From the NCBI GenBank assembly GCA_905160935.1, contig CAJHZI010000424.1, positions 1,085,001-1,149,000 of the forward strand: a DNA stretch of 64,000 nucleotides, given 5' to 3'. A program made the translations under genes and the position numbers. Origin of the DNA: Enchytraeus crypticus (lineage: Eukaryota > Annelida > Clitellata > Enchytraeida > Enchytraeidae). This document shows, piece after piece, positions 33,617 through 43,210 of this stretch. The notes under the pieces are model-generated. The model saw nothing but the letters and a program-made list of their open reading frames with translations. It had not been told where the DNA came from and ran no database searches. How positions within the stretch are numbered: the stretch's first letter is position 1; the number at the start of each line of letters is the position of its first letter.

Positions 33617-36600
33617 ATGTATAATAAGTATATTAAAATGTATTACTACAACTGTATTAAGTCCTTTGATGATATAAAAAAGTGTTTGATAGATATATAC
33701 ATGAATGAAAATAATGCTTTTAAACTTCAGATAGCGTTTGACTATGTCTGTGAAAATATACTTGATGAAGTCAGAATATTTGAACCGTCTCAACAGTTCT
33801 ATTTCAATAACTATCGACTAATTAAAAATACTGAAGATTTGAACAATACCTTCTGCCATTTAACGGGAGATGAAATTATGAATAAAATTAGCTTAGATTT
33901 CCCAGATTCGTCAACTAGATTAGTTGGTATCTATGCAATGGCTGTCAAAATTATTCGATTAGATTATCCAGTTGGTGCAAATGTTCAGCTGCCAGATTAC
34001 ATAAAATCATCAGCATTCATAATATCTCTAGACCAAATTAAAAATAACATGTGTGCTTGGGGGTGTTTTGCAATCATTAATGGATCTAGGAGAGACAGAT
34101 ATATGAAGCAAGCAAAAGAGTTATTTGGAAAATTTTATGGTTTAGATGCAAAGCAAACTGAAGAAAAAATTGAGAACTATCCAGGATTTGACTATGTTAA
34201 TGAATTAGATAAGTATGAGTCAAATTCAAAGTATGCAATAAATATCATATGTTATAGTGAAGATAAATCGATTAAATATATTAGAAAATCTAAATTTAAC
34301 TACGACAGAGAACCTAAATATTTGAATTTATATGAAAATCATTTATCTGTAGTAACAAATTTATTCAAACTAGCAAAGAGTTTTGTGTGCGATAGATGTG
34401 GATTCAGATTTGATAAACCCTGTTTTCTTGACAGACATTCAGAGACTTGTAAAGTTGAACATACTGATTCATTTAATAGAAAATCTGATATCTGGCAGTG
34501 TAAAAGAAATGTAGTTGTTGAATTATCTGAATATTTTGAAGTAGAAGTAGATTTTAAATATGAATACCTAATGATTTTTGATTTAGAATCTCTTCTACAA
34601 AAGATTAATGAATCAAAATCAAATAAGTCAATTAGATCAGTACTGTTCTGGCATTCCAATAGTTGGATTCAATTCAGGTTTCTATGATACTTGTTTACTA
34701 ATTAATGAAGGGTTCATGCCCGAAATACTAAAGCGAGATAAAAATCCCTTCATATTGAAAATTGCTAACAGATACAAGTGTATAAAGACTCCACAATTTC
34801 TCTTCTTAGATCAGATGTCATACTGTGCTGCAGGAACAACTCTAGATAAATTTATTAAGGCTTACGATGTGGGTGAGGTTAAAGGAATATTTCCATACGA
34901 GTGGTTAGATTCCTATGAAAAATTGGATTATCCAATAACAGTTCTAAAAGTAGAAGATTTTGACTCGAAACTTAAAAACACTAAATTATCTTTAGATGAA
35001 TTTAATAACTTTATGGACTACTGGAAGGATATTGGATTAGTTTACATAAGAGACCTACTAAAATGGTATAACAATTTGGATGTAAGACCGATGTTGAAAG
35101 CTTGCTTAAAGCAGAAAGAGTTCTATTACACATTTAAATTAGACATGTACAAAGATGCAACATCTTTACCAGCATTAAGTGAAAATATTATGTTTCAATT
35201 TTCTATTAAAGATTTTGAAGTGTTTCTAAAAGACAAATCTGAAAATATAAATAGTGAAAATAGTGAAAATATTATGAAATATAGTAATATAATAATAGTG
35301 AAATATAAAATATAATAATATAGAAATATAAATAATAGTGAAAATATTATGTTTCAATTTTCTATTAAAGATTTTGAAGTGTTTCTAAAAGACAAATCAA
35401 AAGATGGTAGAACAGAAACTATATTTAATTCGAATATTAAAGAAAGAATTAAAGGGTACAAAGAACAAGATGTAAAAGCTAATAGACCACTAGAAAATTA
35501 TATTGAAATAAATGACGTTAGAATACTGCTAATTGAAGAAAAATATTCATGTCACTACTGCTGGCAACCAGTTTCGTATAATTACAAGAACTTGTGGACT
35601 TTAGATAGAATCGACTGTTCTAAATCGCATACTAGAGATAATTGTGTAATTGCTTGTATAACTTGTAATAGACAAAGAGCTGATGACTTGTATAAGAAAT
35701 TTTATAGACAAAAAGCGTTAGAACGATACGATAAAAAGTATCCCCTAATTAGAATTATTAATAACGAAAATAGTGAAGTTTTCTATAAATTTAAGAAAAA
35801 TATTGTTGGTGGTGCATCAATAGTTTATCATAGATATCACGAAACAGATGAAACACAAATAACCAGAGTTCATTATGATCAACAAAATAAGGAATGGACT
35901 TACGATAAAGTTGGTAAGACGGTGAAAAAATATGTGGATTCGATGCAAATGCATTATATTTATATTGCCTAGGATTAGATATGCCCTGTGGTGAACTTAA
36001 GTGGATATCCACAGAACACATTGTACACTACAGTAATAAAGATATACAATATTTTAAAGATATATTCTACGGTTTCTTAGAAGTAGACATTAATGTTCCC
36101 GAAGACAAATACGAATATTTTAGTGAGATGTGTCCTATTTTTAAGAATATGGAATATGACGAATCAGTCTGTGGTGAATTCACAAAGAATCTAGTCATGA
36201 ACATAAAAAGAAAATTCACAAAGTCGAAGAAATTGATAGGAACTTTACAAGCAACTCAAATCTTACTCTCATCTGATACGTTAAAATGGCTATTAGAACA
36301 CGGTTGTAGAGTAACTAAATTATATGGAGTAATTCCAGCAATACCTAGAAAGATATTTAAAGGATTCGCGGATTGGGTAAGTGATGAAAGAAGTAAGGGG
36401 GATGTGGATACAAAATATGCTATTATAGCAGATTCTGCAAAGATTTCAGGCAATAGTTCCATTGGTAGGACGATAATGAATAAGAATAAACATAAAAAGA
36501 CTCAGTTCTGCGACGAAAAGAAATTCAATAAATATAAATGTAAACCTACATTTTATGATGCAACAGAATATAATGGAGTATATGAAGTGATTCAGAAAAA

Positions 36601-37225
36601 GAAAACAATAAAACAGAATATACCCATCCAAATAGGCTGTACAGTTTATGATTATTCAAAGCTCAGGATGCTAAAATTTTGTTATGATTGCATCGATAAA
36701 TATTTAGATAGATCAGATTTTCAGTATATGGAAATGGATACAGATAGCGCATACATGGCACTAACAGATAAGTTTGAAAACTTAATAAAACCGGAATTAA
36801 GAGATGCATTTGAACGAGATAAAGTTAATTGGTTTCCTGGAACAGATACTGTCGAACACAAAATATATGATAAAAGAGAGCCAGGATTATTTAAAATAGA
36901 ATGTGAAGGAGACGGAATGATTGCATTATGTAGTAAATCCTACTATGTATTTGGAGTTAAAGGCGATAAGGGTAAAGCTGAAGAGGATAAGTGTAGTGCT
37001 AAAGGAGTACAGCAAAGTAATAGTAAAAATATAGAGATATTAAACAAGAAAACATACTTAAGTTGTTTACAAAGTCGGAAGCAGGTGAGCGCTGTCAACA
37101 GAGGATTTAGATTTACGAAAAAATGTATTAAGACCTATGTACAGAGTAAAATTGGACTTACCCCGATTTATACAAAGGGGGTTTTATTTCAAGATGGTAT
37201 ACATATTAGACCTCTAATAATTTAA
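33617..37225 (+). pseudogene. Protein-primed family-B DNA polymerase with HNH module, broken
   Basis: Replicates the element's linear DNA in intact relatives. Visible in order: an N-terminal domain with CAWGCFAIINGSRRDRY (about 34051) and a Cys2His2 finger CDRCGFRFDKPCFLDRH (34389); exonuclease motif I FDLE (34578); Exo II region VGFNSGFYD (34660); Exo III region YNNLDVRPML (35065); an HNH-like insertion with CHYC (35551), LDRID and CNRQRAD; the palm lead-in GGASIVYHRYHE; motif A DANALYLY from 35942; a KxxxNSxxGR-like motif B (36450); and motif C DTDSAY (36738).
Four defects are seen. There is a frame change at about 34600-34640, with the usual spacer between Exo I and II mostly missing. A 159-bp partial duplication (35181 and 35340) carries a stop at 35313. 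A one-base frame change at 35935-35942 lies just before motif A. Finally, the start is uncertain. Confidence 0.85.
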
Positions 37226-37295
37226 TTACCAACAGCTATCCAATGACATTGATCTCCAGGTCCTTCTACAAAATATTGAAAACTATCTTTTGTTA
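37226..37295 (-). pseudogene. Truncated second copy of the lectin-like gene's 3' end
   Basis: About 65 bp directly after the polymerase stop match 38262-38335 in the same (minus) orientation: both contain CCAATGACATTGATCTCCAG and TACAAAATATTGAAAACTAT. The copy lacks an internal 12-bp piece and everything 5' of it. Confidence 0.75.
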
Positions 37296-37349
37296 GGGAA
37301 AACTTTGCATTAAAGAAAAAATTCTTTCAAACAATTAATTACTAAATAA

Positions 37350-37578
37350 ATGAGTGGATCAACTCTAACAGGTGATTTAATTAGAAGAGTTAAAAAGTAT
37401 GACACAGAGGAAGAGAGAAACGAAGCAAAGTTAAAAGCTTATAAAAAAATATGCTGCTAAAAAGTATTACTGTGAAATATGTGATAAAACCTTGACACTA
37501 TACAATTACTCAGATCATATTAAAACAAAACTACATTTGAAAAATTTTCTTTCATATATAGAATCCTCTAATAAATGA
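37350..37578 (+). pseudogene. Small zinc-finger protein gene, frameshifted in an A-run
   Basis: Starts in AAATAAATG context. Encodes MSGSTLTGDLIRRVKKYDTE and a basic stretch; the frame then breaks at an A-run near 37440-37447 (the start frame hits TAA at 37457-37459). In the next frame a Cys2His2-like finger follows, YCEICDKTLTLYNYSDHIKT with a final LH, to TGA at 37576-37578. That stop overlaps the ATG of the next gene (ATGA). Short proteins of this plan are common in arthropod Polintons; their role is unknown, nucleic-acid binding is inferred from the finger. Confidence 0.6.
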
Positions 37579-38087
37579 AAGGAACAATGAATCGACTACA
37601 AGATATGGCTTTGAGAAAGGTGCTAGATACAACTTTAGAAAAATTAAAGGGTATGGGACCTTCTGAGAAAAAATCATTTTTAAAATCACCAGTTTTAAAA
37701 TGTTTGGAAGCTACACTCTGCAGAGGAATTAAGTTTAGTAACATTACTGATGATACTTACGTATTGATCGATATTTTGTGCTCTGAATTATCAATGATGA
37801 AGGCTATTAAGTTTTTTGGAGATGATGATTATGATGATGATGATTTTAAAATAATTGAAAATATACTGCTTGAAGGAATAGATTTTAATAGACTTTCTGA
37901 GGGTACTTTAGTTCTTATTGCTCATGTGCCTTTTACGGACTACATATTTGCTAAAGTAAGAAATACAAAAAAGTTAATATGTGAAAAGTGTGGTATAGTC
38001 ATATGTGGATGTTATAAGAGATGCTCTTTGCTATGTATATACTGTGGTGGTGACAGTGGTGGTGACTGTGATGATGATGACTTTTAA
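37575..38087 (+). CDS. Unknown acidic, Cys-rich protein, 170 residues
   Basis: Starts at TAATAAATG, overlapping the previous stop. The body seems to contain two related halves: LEATLCRGIKFSNITDDTYV (about 44-63) and IENILLEGIDFNRLSEGTLV (about 98-117), separated by an Asp run encoded by GAT repeats. The C-terminus has a cluster CEKCGIVICGCYKRC then CIYC, which could bind zinc, and ends in a second Asp run. The GAT/GAC runs look like microsatellite growth within a gene. No family recognised. Confidence 0.6.
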   Translation: MKGTMNRLQDMALRKVLDTTLEKLKGMGPSEKKSFLKSPVLKCLEATLCRGIKFSNITDDTYVLIDILCSELSMMKAIKFFGDDDYDDDDFKIIENILLEGIDFNRLSEGTLVLIAHVPFTDYIFAKVRNTKKLICEKCGIVICGCYKRCSLLCIYCGGDSGGDCDDDDF

Positions 38088-38254
38088 CAACTAGGTTATG
38101 ATATACTAATCATTAATAGTTATTTAGTGACATTGATTATTATTCTTTATTATTATTATTATTATTATTCATTATAATATTATTATTTTATTATTATTAT
38201 GATATTATTATGATAGATGATTTAAGATAACTTTTAACAGCAGGTAAAGATATA
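38088..38254. other. (ATT)n-rich intergenic spacer
   Basis: TTATTATTATT tract at 38135-38215 between the convergent acidic-protein and lectin-like genes; it probably holds 3' ends. Confidence 0.6.
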
Positions 38255-38500
38255 CTAATCACCAATAGCCACCCAATGACATTGATCTCCAGGTTTATAA
38301 TGACCTTCTACAAAATATTGAAAACTATCTTTTGTAATATTACACGGGTTAATATGCAGAGCCCAATCCTGACCATATCGAGCTGATCTCACTAACTGAC
38401 AAATGACAACTGGAGGGGTTGAGAATTTATTAAGAGTAAATCCTGATCCACCACTAAATCTTGAACCAAGTATATTTTGCTTTCCAAACTCTACTTTCAT
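38255..38500 (-). CDS. H-type-lectin-like small protein, 81 residues, antisense
   Basis: The only clear gene of the element on the minus strand. The ATG at 38498-38500 has the context TATTAAATGA, again TAAATG. The protein has a Gly-rich N-terminus (GSRFSGGSGFTLNKF), then STPPVVICQLVRSARYGQDW, ALHINPCNITKDSFQYFV and a final CHWVAIGD. The pattern of a PP-V strand, an ITKDSF strand and a closing W-AIG matches the short beta-sandwich of H-type lectins. It could be a receptor-binding or fibre-knob-like virion protein; that role is inference. A truncated copy of its 3' end lies at 37226-37295. Confidence 0.65.
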   Translation of the reverse strand: MKVEFGKQNILGSRFSGGSGFTLNKFSTPPVVICQLVRSARYGQDWALHINPCNITKDSFQYFVEGHYKPGDQCHWVAIGD

Positions 38501-38553
38501 TTAATAGGTAAATATTTAATTGAAATATTTTTAAGTGGAGTTTATACAGATAA

Positions 38554-39477
38554 ATGGAAGCGAAGTATTACTGGATATCTAAGAAGAGTAAGAAGCATTC
38601 AGATATATTTCCGGAGTCATTCCGATGCTTAATAATCGGACAATCGGGTTCCGGGAAAACGGCTTTACTTATGCGGATGCTACTTCAGGAAGATATGTTA
38701 GATTACAATAAACTATATGTATTCGGAAGATCCCTTCATCAACCAGAATATCAAATACTAAAAGCTGGCTTTGATAATAAATTAGCAAAGTCTGATATAA
38801 CAGAAATCCTAATGCATAATTCTATAATTAATGAACGCGATGAAAAGCCGGAAGTTATAGCGGCAGGACTTGCTCAAGAATTAGAGGATGAGGAGAAAGG
38901 TGATATATCCTGTGAATATTATGAAGATCCAAATGATATTCCTGATCCTAAAGAGTTTGATAAACAGGACAAGAATCTAATAATATTTGACGATATTATG
39001 ACAGATAAGAATCAATCGGCACCTGGTGCATTCTTTACTAGAAGTAGGCATAACAATATCGATTGCATATACATTTCTCAAAATTATTATCATTTACCTA
39101 GACACACTATTAGATCAAATTCTAATTTCCTAATTTTATTCAATCTAGATCCCGGGGACACCGATAATCTATACAGGGATTCTGGAGCAAGCGTTGATTT
39201 CAAAGATATTAATAAATTTAGACAGTTGTGTGAACAAGCATGGTCTAAGAAATATGGATATTTAGTTATTGATAAATCTAAATCAAATCTCAATGAAAAA
39301 TATAGATTTCAATTAGAACTTGAACAACCCGTACAGTTAGTTGAAAATATAATATCACAACCTATAGATAGAATACGTAGAGCTACAAAAACGTGTACAT
39401 CTTGCAATCTAAAAATGTTAAGCTCTAGTCATGCTAAACATGTTAAATCGAAGCGTCATAAAAAAGCTTTCATATAG
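38554..39477 (+). CDS. FtsK/HerA-type DNA-packaging ATPase with C-terminal zinc finger
   Basis: 307 residues, starting in GATAAATGG. Walker A is GQSGSGKT at 29-36 and Walker B is LIIFDD at 142-147; a downstream RSRHNNID and IYISQNYYHLP segment fits the sensor/arginine region of the A32-like packaging family. In related viruses this enzyme pumps the genome into the empty capsid. The last 27 residues form a Cys2His2 finger (CTSCNLKML, then HAKHVKSKRH), a known add-on in Polinton ATPases. The frame is intact with all catalytic motifs present. Confidence 0.9.
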   Translation: MEAKYYWISKKSKKHSDIFPESFRCLIIGQSGSGKTALLMRMLLQEDMLDYNKLYVFGRSLHQPEYQILKAGFDNKLAKSDITEILMHNSIINERDEKPEVIAAGLAQELEDEEKGDISCEYYEDPNDIPDPKEFDKQDKNLIIFDDIMTDKNQSAPGAFFTRSRHNNIDCIYISQNYYHLPRHTIRSNSNFLILFNLDPGDTDNLYRDSGASVDFKDINKFRQLCEQAWSKKYGYLVIDKSKSNLNEKYRFQLELEQPVQLVENIISQPIDRIRRATKTCTSCNLKMLSSSHAKHVKSKRHKKAFI

Positions 39478-39492
39478 TCTTTCCGTTAATAA

Positions 39493-39780
39493 ATGGAAGC
39501 ACAACTTCTGAAGCTTGCTGATCTAACTATTGATCATTCCTATTATGTAATTGGATACAAACCGATAAATACTAAATTTGGAGATACTTATATTATCAGA
39601 TGTACACACATCCTTAACAATGAAGAATTTGAAATGTTCGCAACTAAATTAATAGCTGCATACATTTCTGAATATTCCCCGAAAGATAAATTCTCATTCA
39701 CTGTTAGAAAAAATTCTAAATACACATACGCTCAGATTTCTGGATATAATCCAAGTTCATCATATATTCGATTAAATTAA
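39493..39780 (+). CDS. Small conserved protein, 95 residues, possible OB-fold
   Basis: Starts at GTTAATAAATGG, 15 bases after the ATPase stop. Beta-rich: YYVIGYKPINTKFGDTYIIR, then a FEMFATKLIAAYI helix and KFSFTVRKN. The strand-strand-helix layout and position between ATPase and integrase fit a single-stranded-DNA-binding OB-fold, but no diagnostic residue proves it. Intact. Confidence 0.6.
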   Translation: MEAQLLKLADLTIDHSYYVIGYKPINTKFGDTYIIRCTHILNNEEFEMFATKLIAAYISEYSPKDKFSFTVRKNSKYTYAQISGYNPSSSYIRLN

Positions 39781-39805
39781 CAATGGGAATTTTTTACTTT
39801 ACTAA

Positions 39806-41107
39806 ATGGAAATATATTGTCCAAAATGTAAAAGTAAAACTTCAACTTTAAACTTAATTGAATCTGTAACTAAAAATAATAAACCAATGCTTAAAGGAAA
39901 ATGTGAAATTTGTGGATCTAAAAAGAATAGATTTGTATCCAAATCTACAACTGGAGGGGATATAGTTTCATCTGTAATTTCTAAAATACCTGTTGAATTT
40001 CATTTAAGAACCCTGAAGGGTAAAAAATATTCATTCTGTGGTCCCAATACAAAGCTAGAGGAAAGATTAAATTCTGATGACACACCAAAAGAATGGTCAA
40101 AGCCTATAAATAAAGTTGATGAAGTTTGTTTAAAACATGATTTAGCTTATAGAGATTCTGATTTAGGAAAGGGAACTAGGCGTGAAGCAGATAAGAAGAT
40201 GTTACAAGAACTTGATAACCTTAAAGATTTGAATTTTAATGAAAAATTAGGTAAAGCAGTTATTAAGCCAATTATAGCTGCAAAATATAAATTAGGTTTA
40301 GGAATATTAAAAAAAAACAAAATCGAAGAAGCTAAAGAATTACACAAACCCATAATAAAGAAATTTAAACGAAGAAAAGTTATAGTGTATAATATAGATG
40401 ATATATGGTCAGCAGATTTAGTTGATATGAGACAATACGCAAAGCAAAATAAAGGATTTAATTACATTCTCACTGTAATAGATGTATTCTCTAAATTTGG
40501 TTGGGCAATACCGATAAAAGTTAAGACAGGTAAACAAATGATTGAATTATTTCAACAATTATTTAAAGAAAGAAAACCTAAAAAATTATGGACTGATGCA
40601 GGAAAGGAATTTATCAATAAAGAATTTAAGAAATTCCTAACTGATAATGAAATAGAATTATATCAAACGTTCAATGAAGGTAAAGCTGTTGTTATTGAAA
40701 GATTTAATAGAACTATTAAAGAAAAGATGTGGAGATATTTTACTGAAATAGGAAGTAATAAATATTTAGATGCTTTACCTAAACTGATTCATGAATATAA
40801 TAATACAATTCATTCTATAATCAAAATGACTCCATCTGAAGGATCAAAGTTGGAAAATGAACACAAAATTAATTACATACCACAACCTACTAAAGAGAAA
40901 CCAAAATTTAAAATAGGTGATAGAGTTAGAATTTATAAATATAAAAAATTATTTTCAAAAGGTAACGAAACAAATTGGACTGAAGAAATATTCACTGTAT
41001 CTAAAATTATCAATACATCTCCTATAACATATAAAATAAAAGATTTAAACGGTGAAGATATTATCGGATCTTTCTACAAACAAGAATTGAATTTATCATC
41101 ATTTTAA
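39806..41107 (+). CDS. Phospholipase A2-like domain fused to retroviral-type integrase
   Basis: 433 residues, starting at CTAAATGG. Three parts are visible. Residues 5-36 form a zinc ribbon (CPKC and CEIC). Residues 60-140 form a parvovirus-VP1-like PLA2 domain, with calcium loop FCGPNTKL (77-84), catalytic HD at 111-112 in KHDLAY, and a following helix (GTRREADKKML). Residues 190-340 form an rve integrase core, with D204 in WSADLVDM, D264 in LWTDAGKEF and E298 in VVIERFNRT. The C-terminus (369-428) is a small beta domain (KFKIGDRVRIYKY, WTEEIFTV) like those ending Polinton integrases.
Integrase inserts the element; viral PLA2 domains breach endosomal membranes during entry. One unbroken frame joins them, so either a polyprotein cut later by the protease or a true fusion. 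Confidence 0.85.
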   Translation: MEIYCPKCKSKTSTLNLIESVTKNNKPMLKGKCEICGSKKNRFVSKSTTGGDIVSSVISKIPVEFHLRTLKGKKYSFCGPNTKLEERLNSDDTPKEWSKPINKVDEVCLKHDLAYRDSDLGKGTRREADKKMLQELDNLKDLNFNEKLGKAVIKPIIAAKYKLGLGILKKNKIEEAKELHKPIIKKFKRRKVIVYNIDDIWSADLVDMRQYAKQNKGFNYILTVIDVFSKFGWAIPIKVKTGKQMIELFQQLFKERKPKKLWTDAGKEFINKEFKKFLTDNEIELYQTFNEGKAVVIERFNRTIKEKMWRYFTEIGSNKYLDALPKLIHEYNNTIHSIIKMTPSEGSKLENEHKINYIPQPTKEKPKFKIGDRVRIYKYKKLFSKGNETNWTEEIFTVSKIINTSPITYKIKDLNGEDIIGSFYKQELNLSSF

Positions 41108-41122
41108 AAATGCAGTTAATAA

Positions 41123-42340
41123 ATGAGTTCATTAGTAAGGTTCAAAGAAGAGTTGATGAATGGAGAAAATCAAGAATTGCTCAAGAAAGTATCAACTCAG
41201 AATAGAAAATTAAAGAAAAGATTTGATGATGAAGTTATTGCTAAACAAAATGTACAAACAGAGCTAAAAGAAATCTACAAACCTATTACAGATACGCAAC
41301 AGTTAACTATCAGTAAGCAGATTACAAGAACGGATGATTTGTTTCAACAATTGTTAACAGATTTACAAGGTAAACATGATAGATCATCACGTTTACTTGC
41401 AGATATTATTAGAGGTTTAGTGAGATGTAAGGAAGAAACTAGACAACAAGGTTTAGATATTATCAGCTCAATAGCAAAACAACCATTATTAGCAGAATTA
41501 ATTAGCAAATTAAATAACTATCCAGAATTAGTAAAGAAAATTATGCATCCTGATGGTATACAGAATCTTAATGAACAAGACAGAAAAACACTAGAACCTT
41601 TAAATCATCTCAATGACGATGATCTAAGAACACTCGTACAATATTATGGGATACAGGAAAAAATTAAAACCTCAGAACATAAAGAAGAAGATGTACAATT
41701 ACCTACTTACACAGATTCTGTATTTCAGGAAAGTCCAAGTGATAAGAAAATGTACAAAGAAGTAATGGTTAGTTTAATGAAAAGAAATCCTGGAATAAAT
41801 AATAAGGGTAAACATGGAATCCTAACTGTTTCAACTATCTTTTATTACGAAGAAAATGATCCTGATAGTGTAAAATTTGGTAACTACAATGTTCTATTGA
41901 AAGATAACAAAATTAAAATTGCAGACAAAGAATATATTCTTACACAAGGTTTAGAGTTATTGTTGAATAGAGTTAATCCCAATTTAGATGAAAGAATATT
42001 AGATATAGATTTAAATAATTATTTAACAATATGCATTGATTCGGGATTAGATTACAGGCAACATCAAACAATAGGTAAAAAGTTACACAGCGTGCTTAAA
42101 AAACTAAATAGATTGAATGAATTGGATAAAGATGTTCAAGTGATTGGTAATGGACTAAATACAATAATTCTATCAGATAATGTAGATACCTTAAAAGAAA
42201 GATTAAATCTATTGATTGGGGAATATTCTGCAGGAAATAAAAGTATGTTTAATGAAATTAATGCTATTTTAGATATTTTATTCAATAAAGGAATAATAAC
42301 TAAGAAACAATTTAGGGATATTGTAAGTAAAATTAATTAG
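41123..42340 (+). CDS. Coiled-coil protein of the virion module, 405 residues
   Basis: Starts at GTTAATAAATG. The N-terminal half is predicted coiled coil (LLKKVSTQNRKLKKRFDDEV and what follows), the middle has a Gln/Glu-rich linker, and the C-terminal half holds a domain with FGNYNVLLKDNKIKIADKEY followed by LTQGLELLLNRVNP. That motif resembles a domain of unknown function common in invertebrate Polinton proteins (recalled as DUF8207-like, not verified). Position just before penton and capsid genes suggests a structural or scaffold role. Intact. Confidence 0.7.
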   Translation: MSSLVRFKEELMNGENQELLKKVSTQNRKLKKRFDDEVIAKQNVQTELKEIYKPITDTQQLTISKQITRTDDLFQQLLTDLQGKHDRSSRLLADIIRGLVRCKEETRQQGLDIISSIAKQPLLAELISKLNNYPELVKKIMHPDGIQNLNEQDRKTLEPLNHLNDDDLRTLVQYYGIQEKIKTSEHKEEDVQLPTYTDSVFQESPSDKKMYKEVMVSLMKRNPGINNKGKHGILTVSTIFYYEENDPDSVKFGNYNVLLKDNKIKIADKEYILTQGLELLLNRVNPNLDERILDIDLNNYLTICIDSGLDYRQHQTIGKKLHSVLKKLNRLNELDKDVQVIGNGLNTIILSDNVDTLKERLNLLIGEYSAGNKSMFNEINAILDILFNKGIITKKQFRDIVSKIN

Positions 42341-42346
42341 TAATAA

Positions 42347-43141
42347 ATGGAACAGAAAATAATTAATTTACTTGAACCCATTTCAGCTTACTTTCAGAAA
42401 AGGCATATATCTAAAAATATACTCGTATCATACAATAATTCATCTGAACTTTGTACCACTAAATTTACTAATCCTATTATTCTTAATGATTATGATCTTG
42501 AAATTGCACTTGTAAATTTAGAGACATGGTACAGTTTTGCAAATATTACACTAGCAAATAATAATTTTAAGTATTCAGTAGATGGTGGAAATACTTGGAA
42601 ATTAATAACAATAGAAATTGGAACGTATCAAATTGAAGCAATAAATGATGAGATTCAAAGGTTGATGAAACTTAATGGAGATTGGGATTCTGTTAGTAAT
42701 GCTTATTACATAACTTTATCACCTAATACTTCAACTATGAAATCGAATATCGATATTACAAATTCAGAATATAAAGTTGATTTTACAATACCAAATTCAC
42801 TAAGAAGTATATTAGGTTTTGATTCTTATATTTTATCAAAGGGTCATAATGTATCTCAAAATATTGTTAACATTATTGAGTTCAACAGTATATTTGTTAA
42901 TTGCGATTGTATAACTGAATCGTTTGTTAATGGAATGTCATCTCCAGTTATATATTCATTTGGTCCCAAAGTATCACCAGGTTTTAGAATTGTAGAATCT
43001 CCAGTTAATCTTGTTTATTTACCATTGAATAGAAAAACACTGAGTGAATTTAGTATTTGGATAACAGATCAAGATGGAAGACCTATAGATTTTAGAGGAG
43101 AGAATATTACATGTAGATTTCATATTAGAAGCGTAAAATAA
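42347..43141 (+). CDS. Penton (minor capsid) protein, single jelly roll
   Basis: 264 residues, starting at TAGTAATAAATGG six bases after the previous stop. Motifs typical of Polinton/adintovirus pentons: DYDLEIALVNLETWYSF, YSVDGGNTWKLITIE then YQIEAINDEIQRL, VDFTIPNSLRSILGFDSYIL, and a C-terminal LVYLPLNRKTLSEFSIWITD with FRGENITCRFHI. It forms pentamers at capsid vertices in related viruses. Full length and unbroken. Confidence 0.85.
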   Translation: MEQKIINLLEPISAYFQKRHISKNILVSYNNSSELCTTKFTNPIILNDYDLEIALVNLETWYSFANITLANNNFKYSVDGGNTWKLITIEIGTYQIEAINDEIQRLMKLNGDWDSVSNAYYITLSPNTSTMKSNIDITNSEYKVDFTIPNSLRSILGFDSYILSKGHNVSQNIVNIIEFNSIFVNCDCITESFVNGMSSPVIYSFGPKVSPGFRIVESPVNLVYLPLNRKTLSEFSIWITDQDGRPIDFRGENITCRFHIRSVK

Positions 43142-43210
43142 GGTTATTACTCAGGATGTACAAAATTAAGCGAAAATATATATATATAATTTTAAATTAA
43201 TGATTAATAA

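Noticed and set aside
34339-34659. Minus-strand open frame opposite the polymerase
   Set aside because: Shadow of the plus-strand polymerase, which has clear motifs; the antisense product shows none.
35349-35972. Separate homing endonuclease gene in the polymerase
   Set aside because: The HNH-like module reads in frame with polymerase sequence on both sides and is a usual part of Polinton polymerases; no free-standing start is seen.
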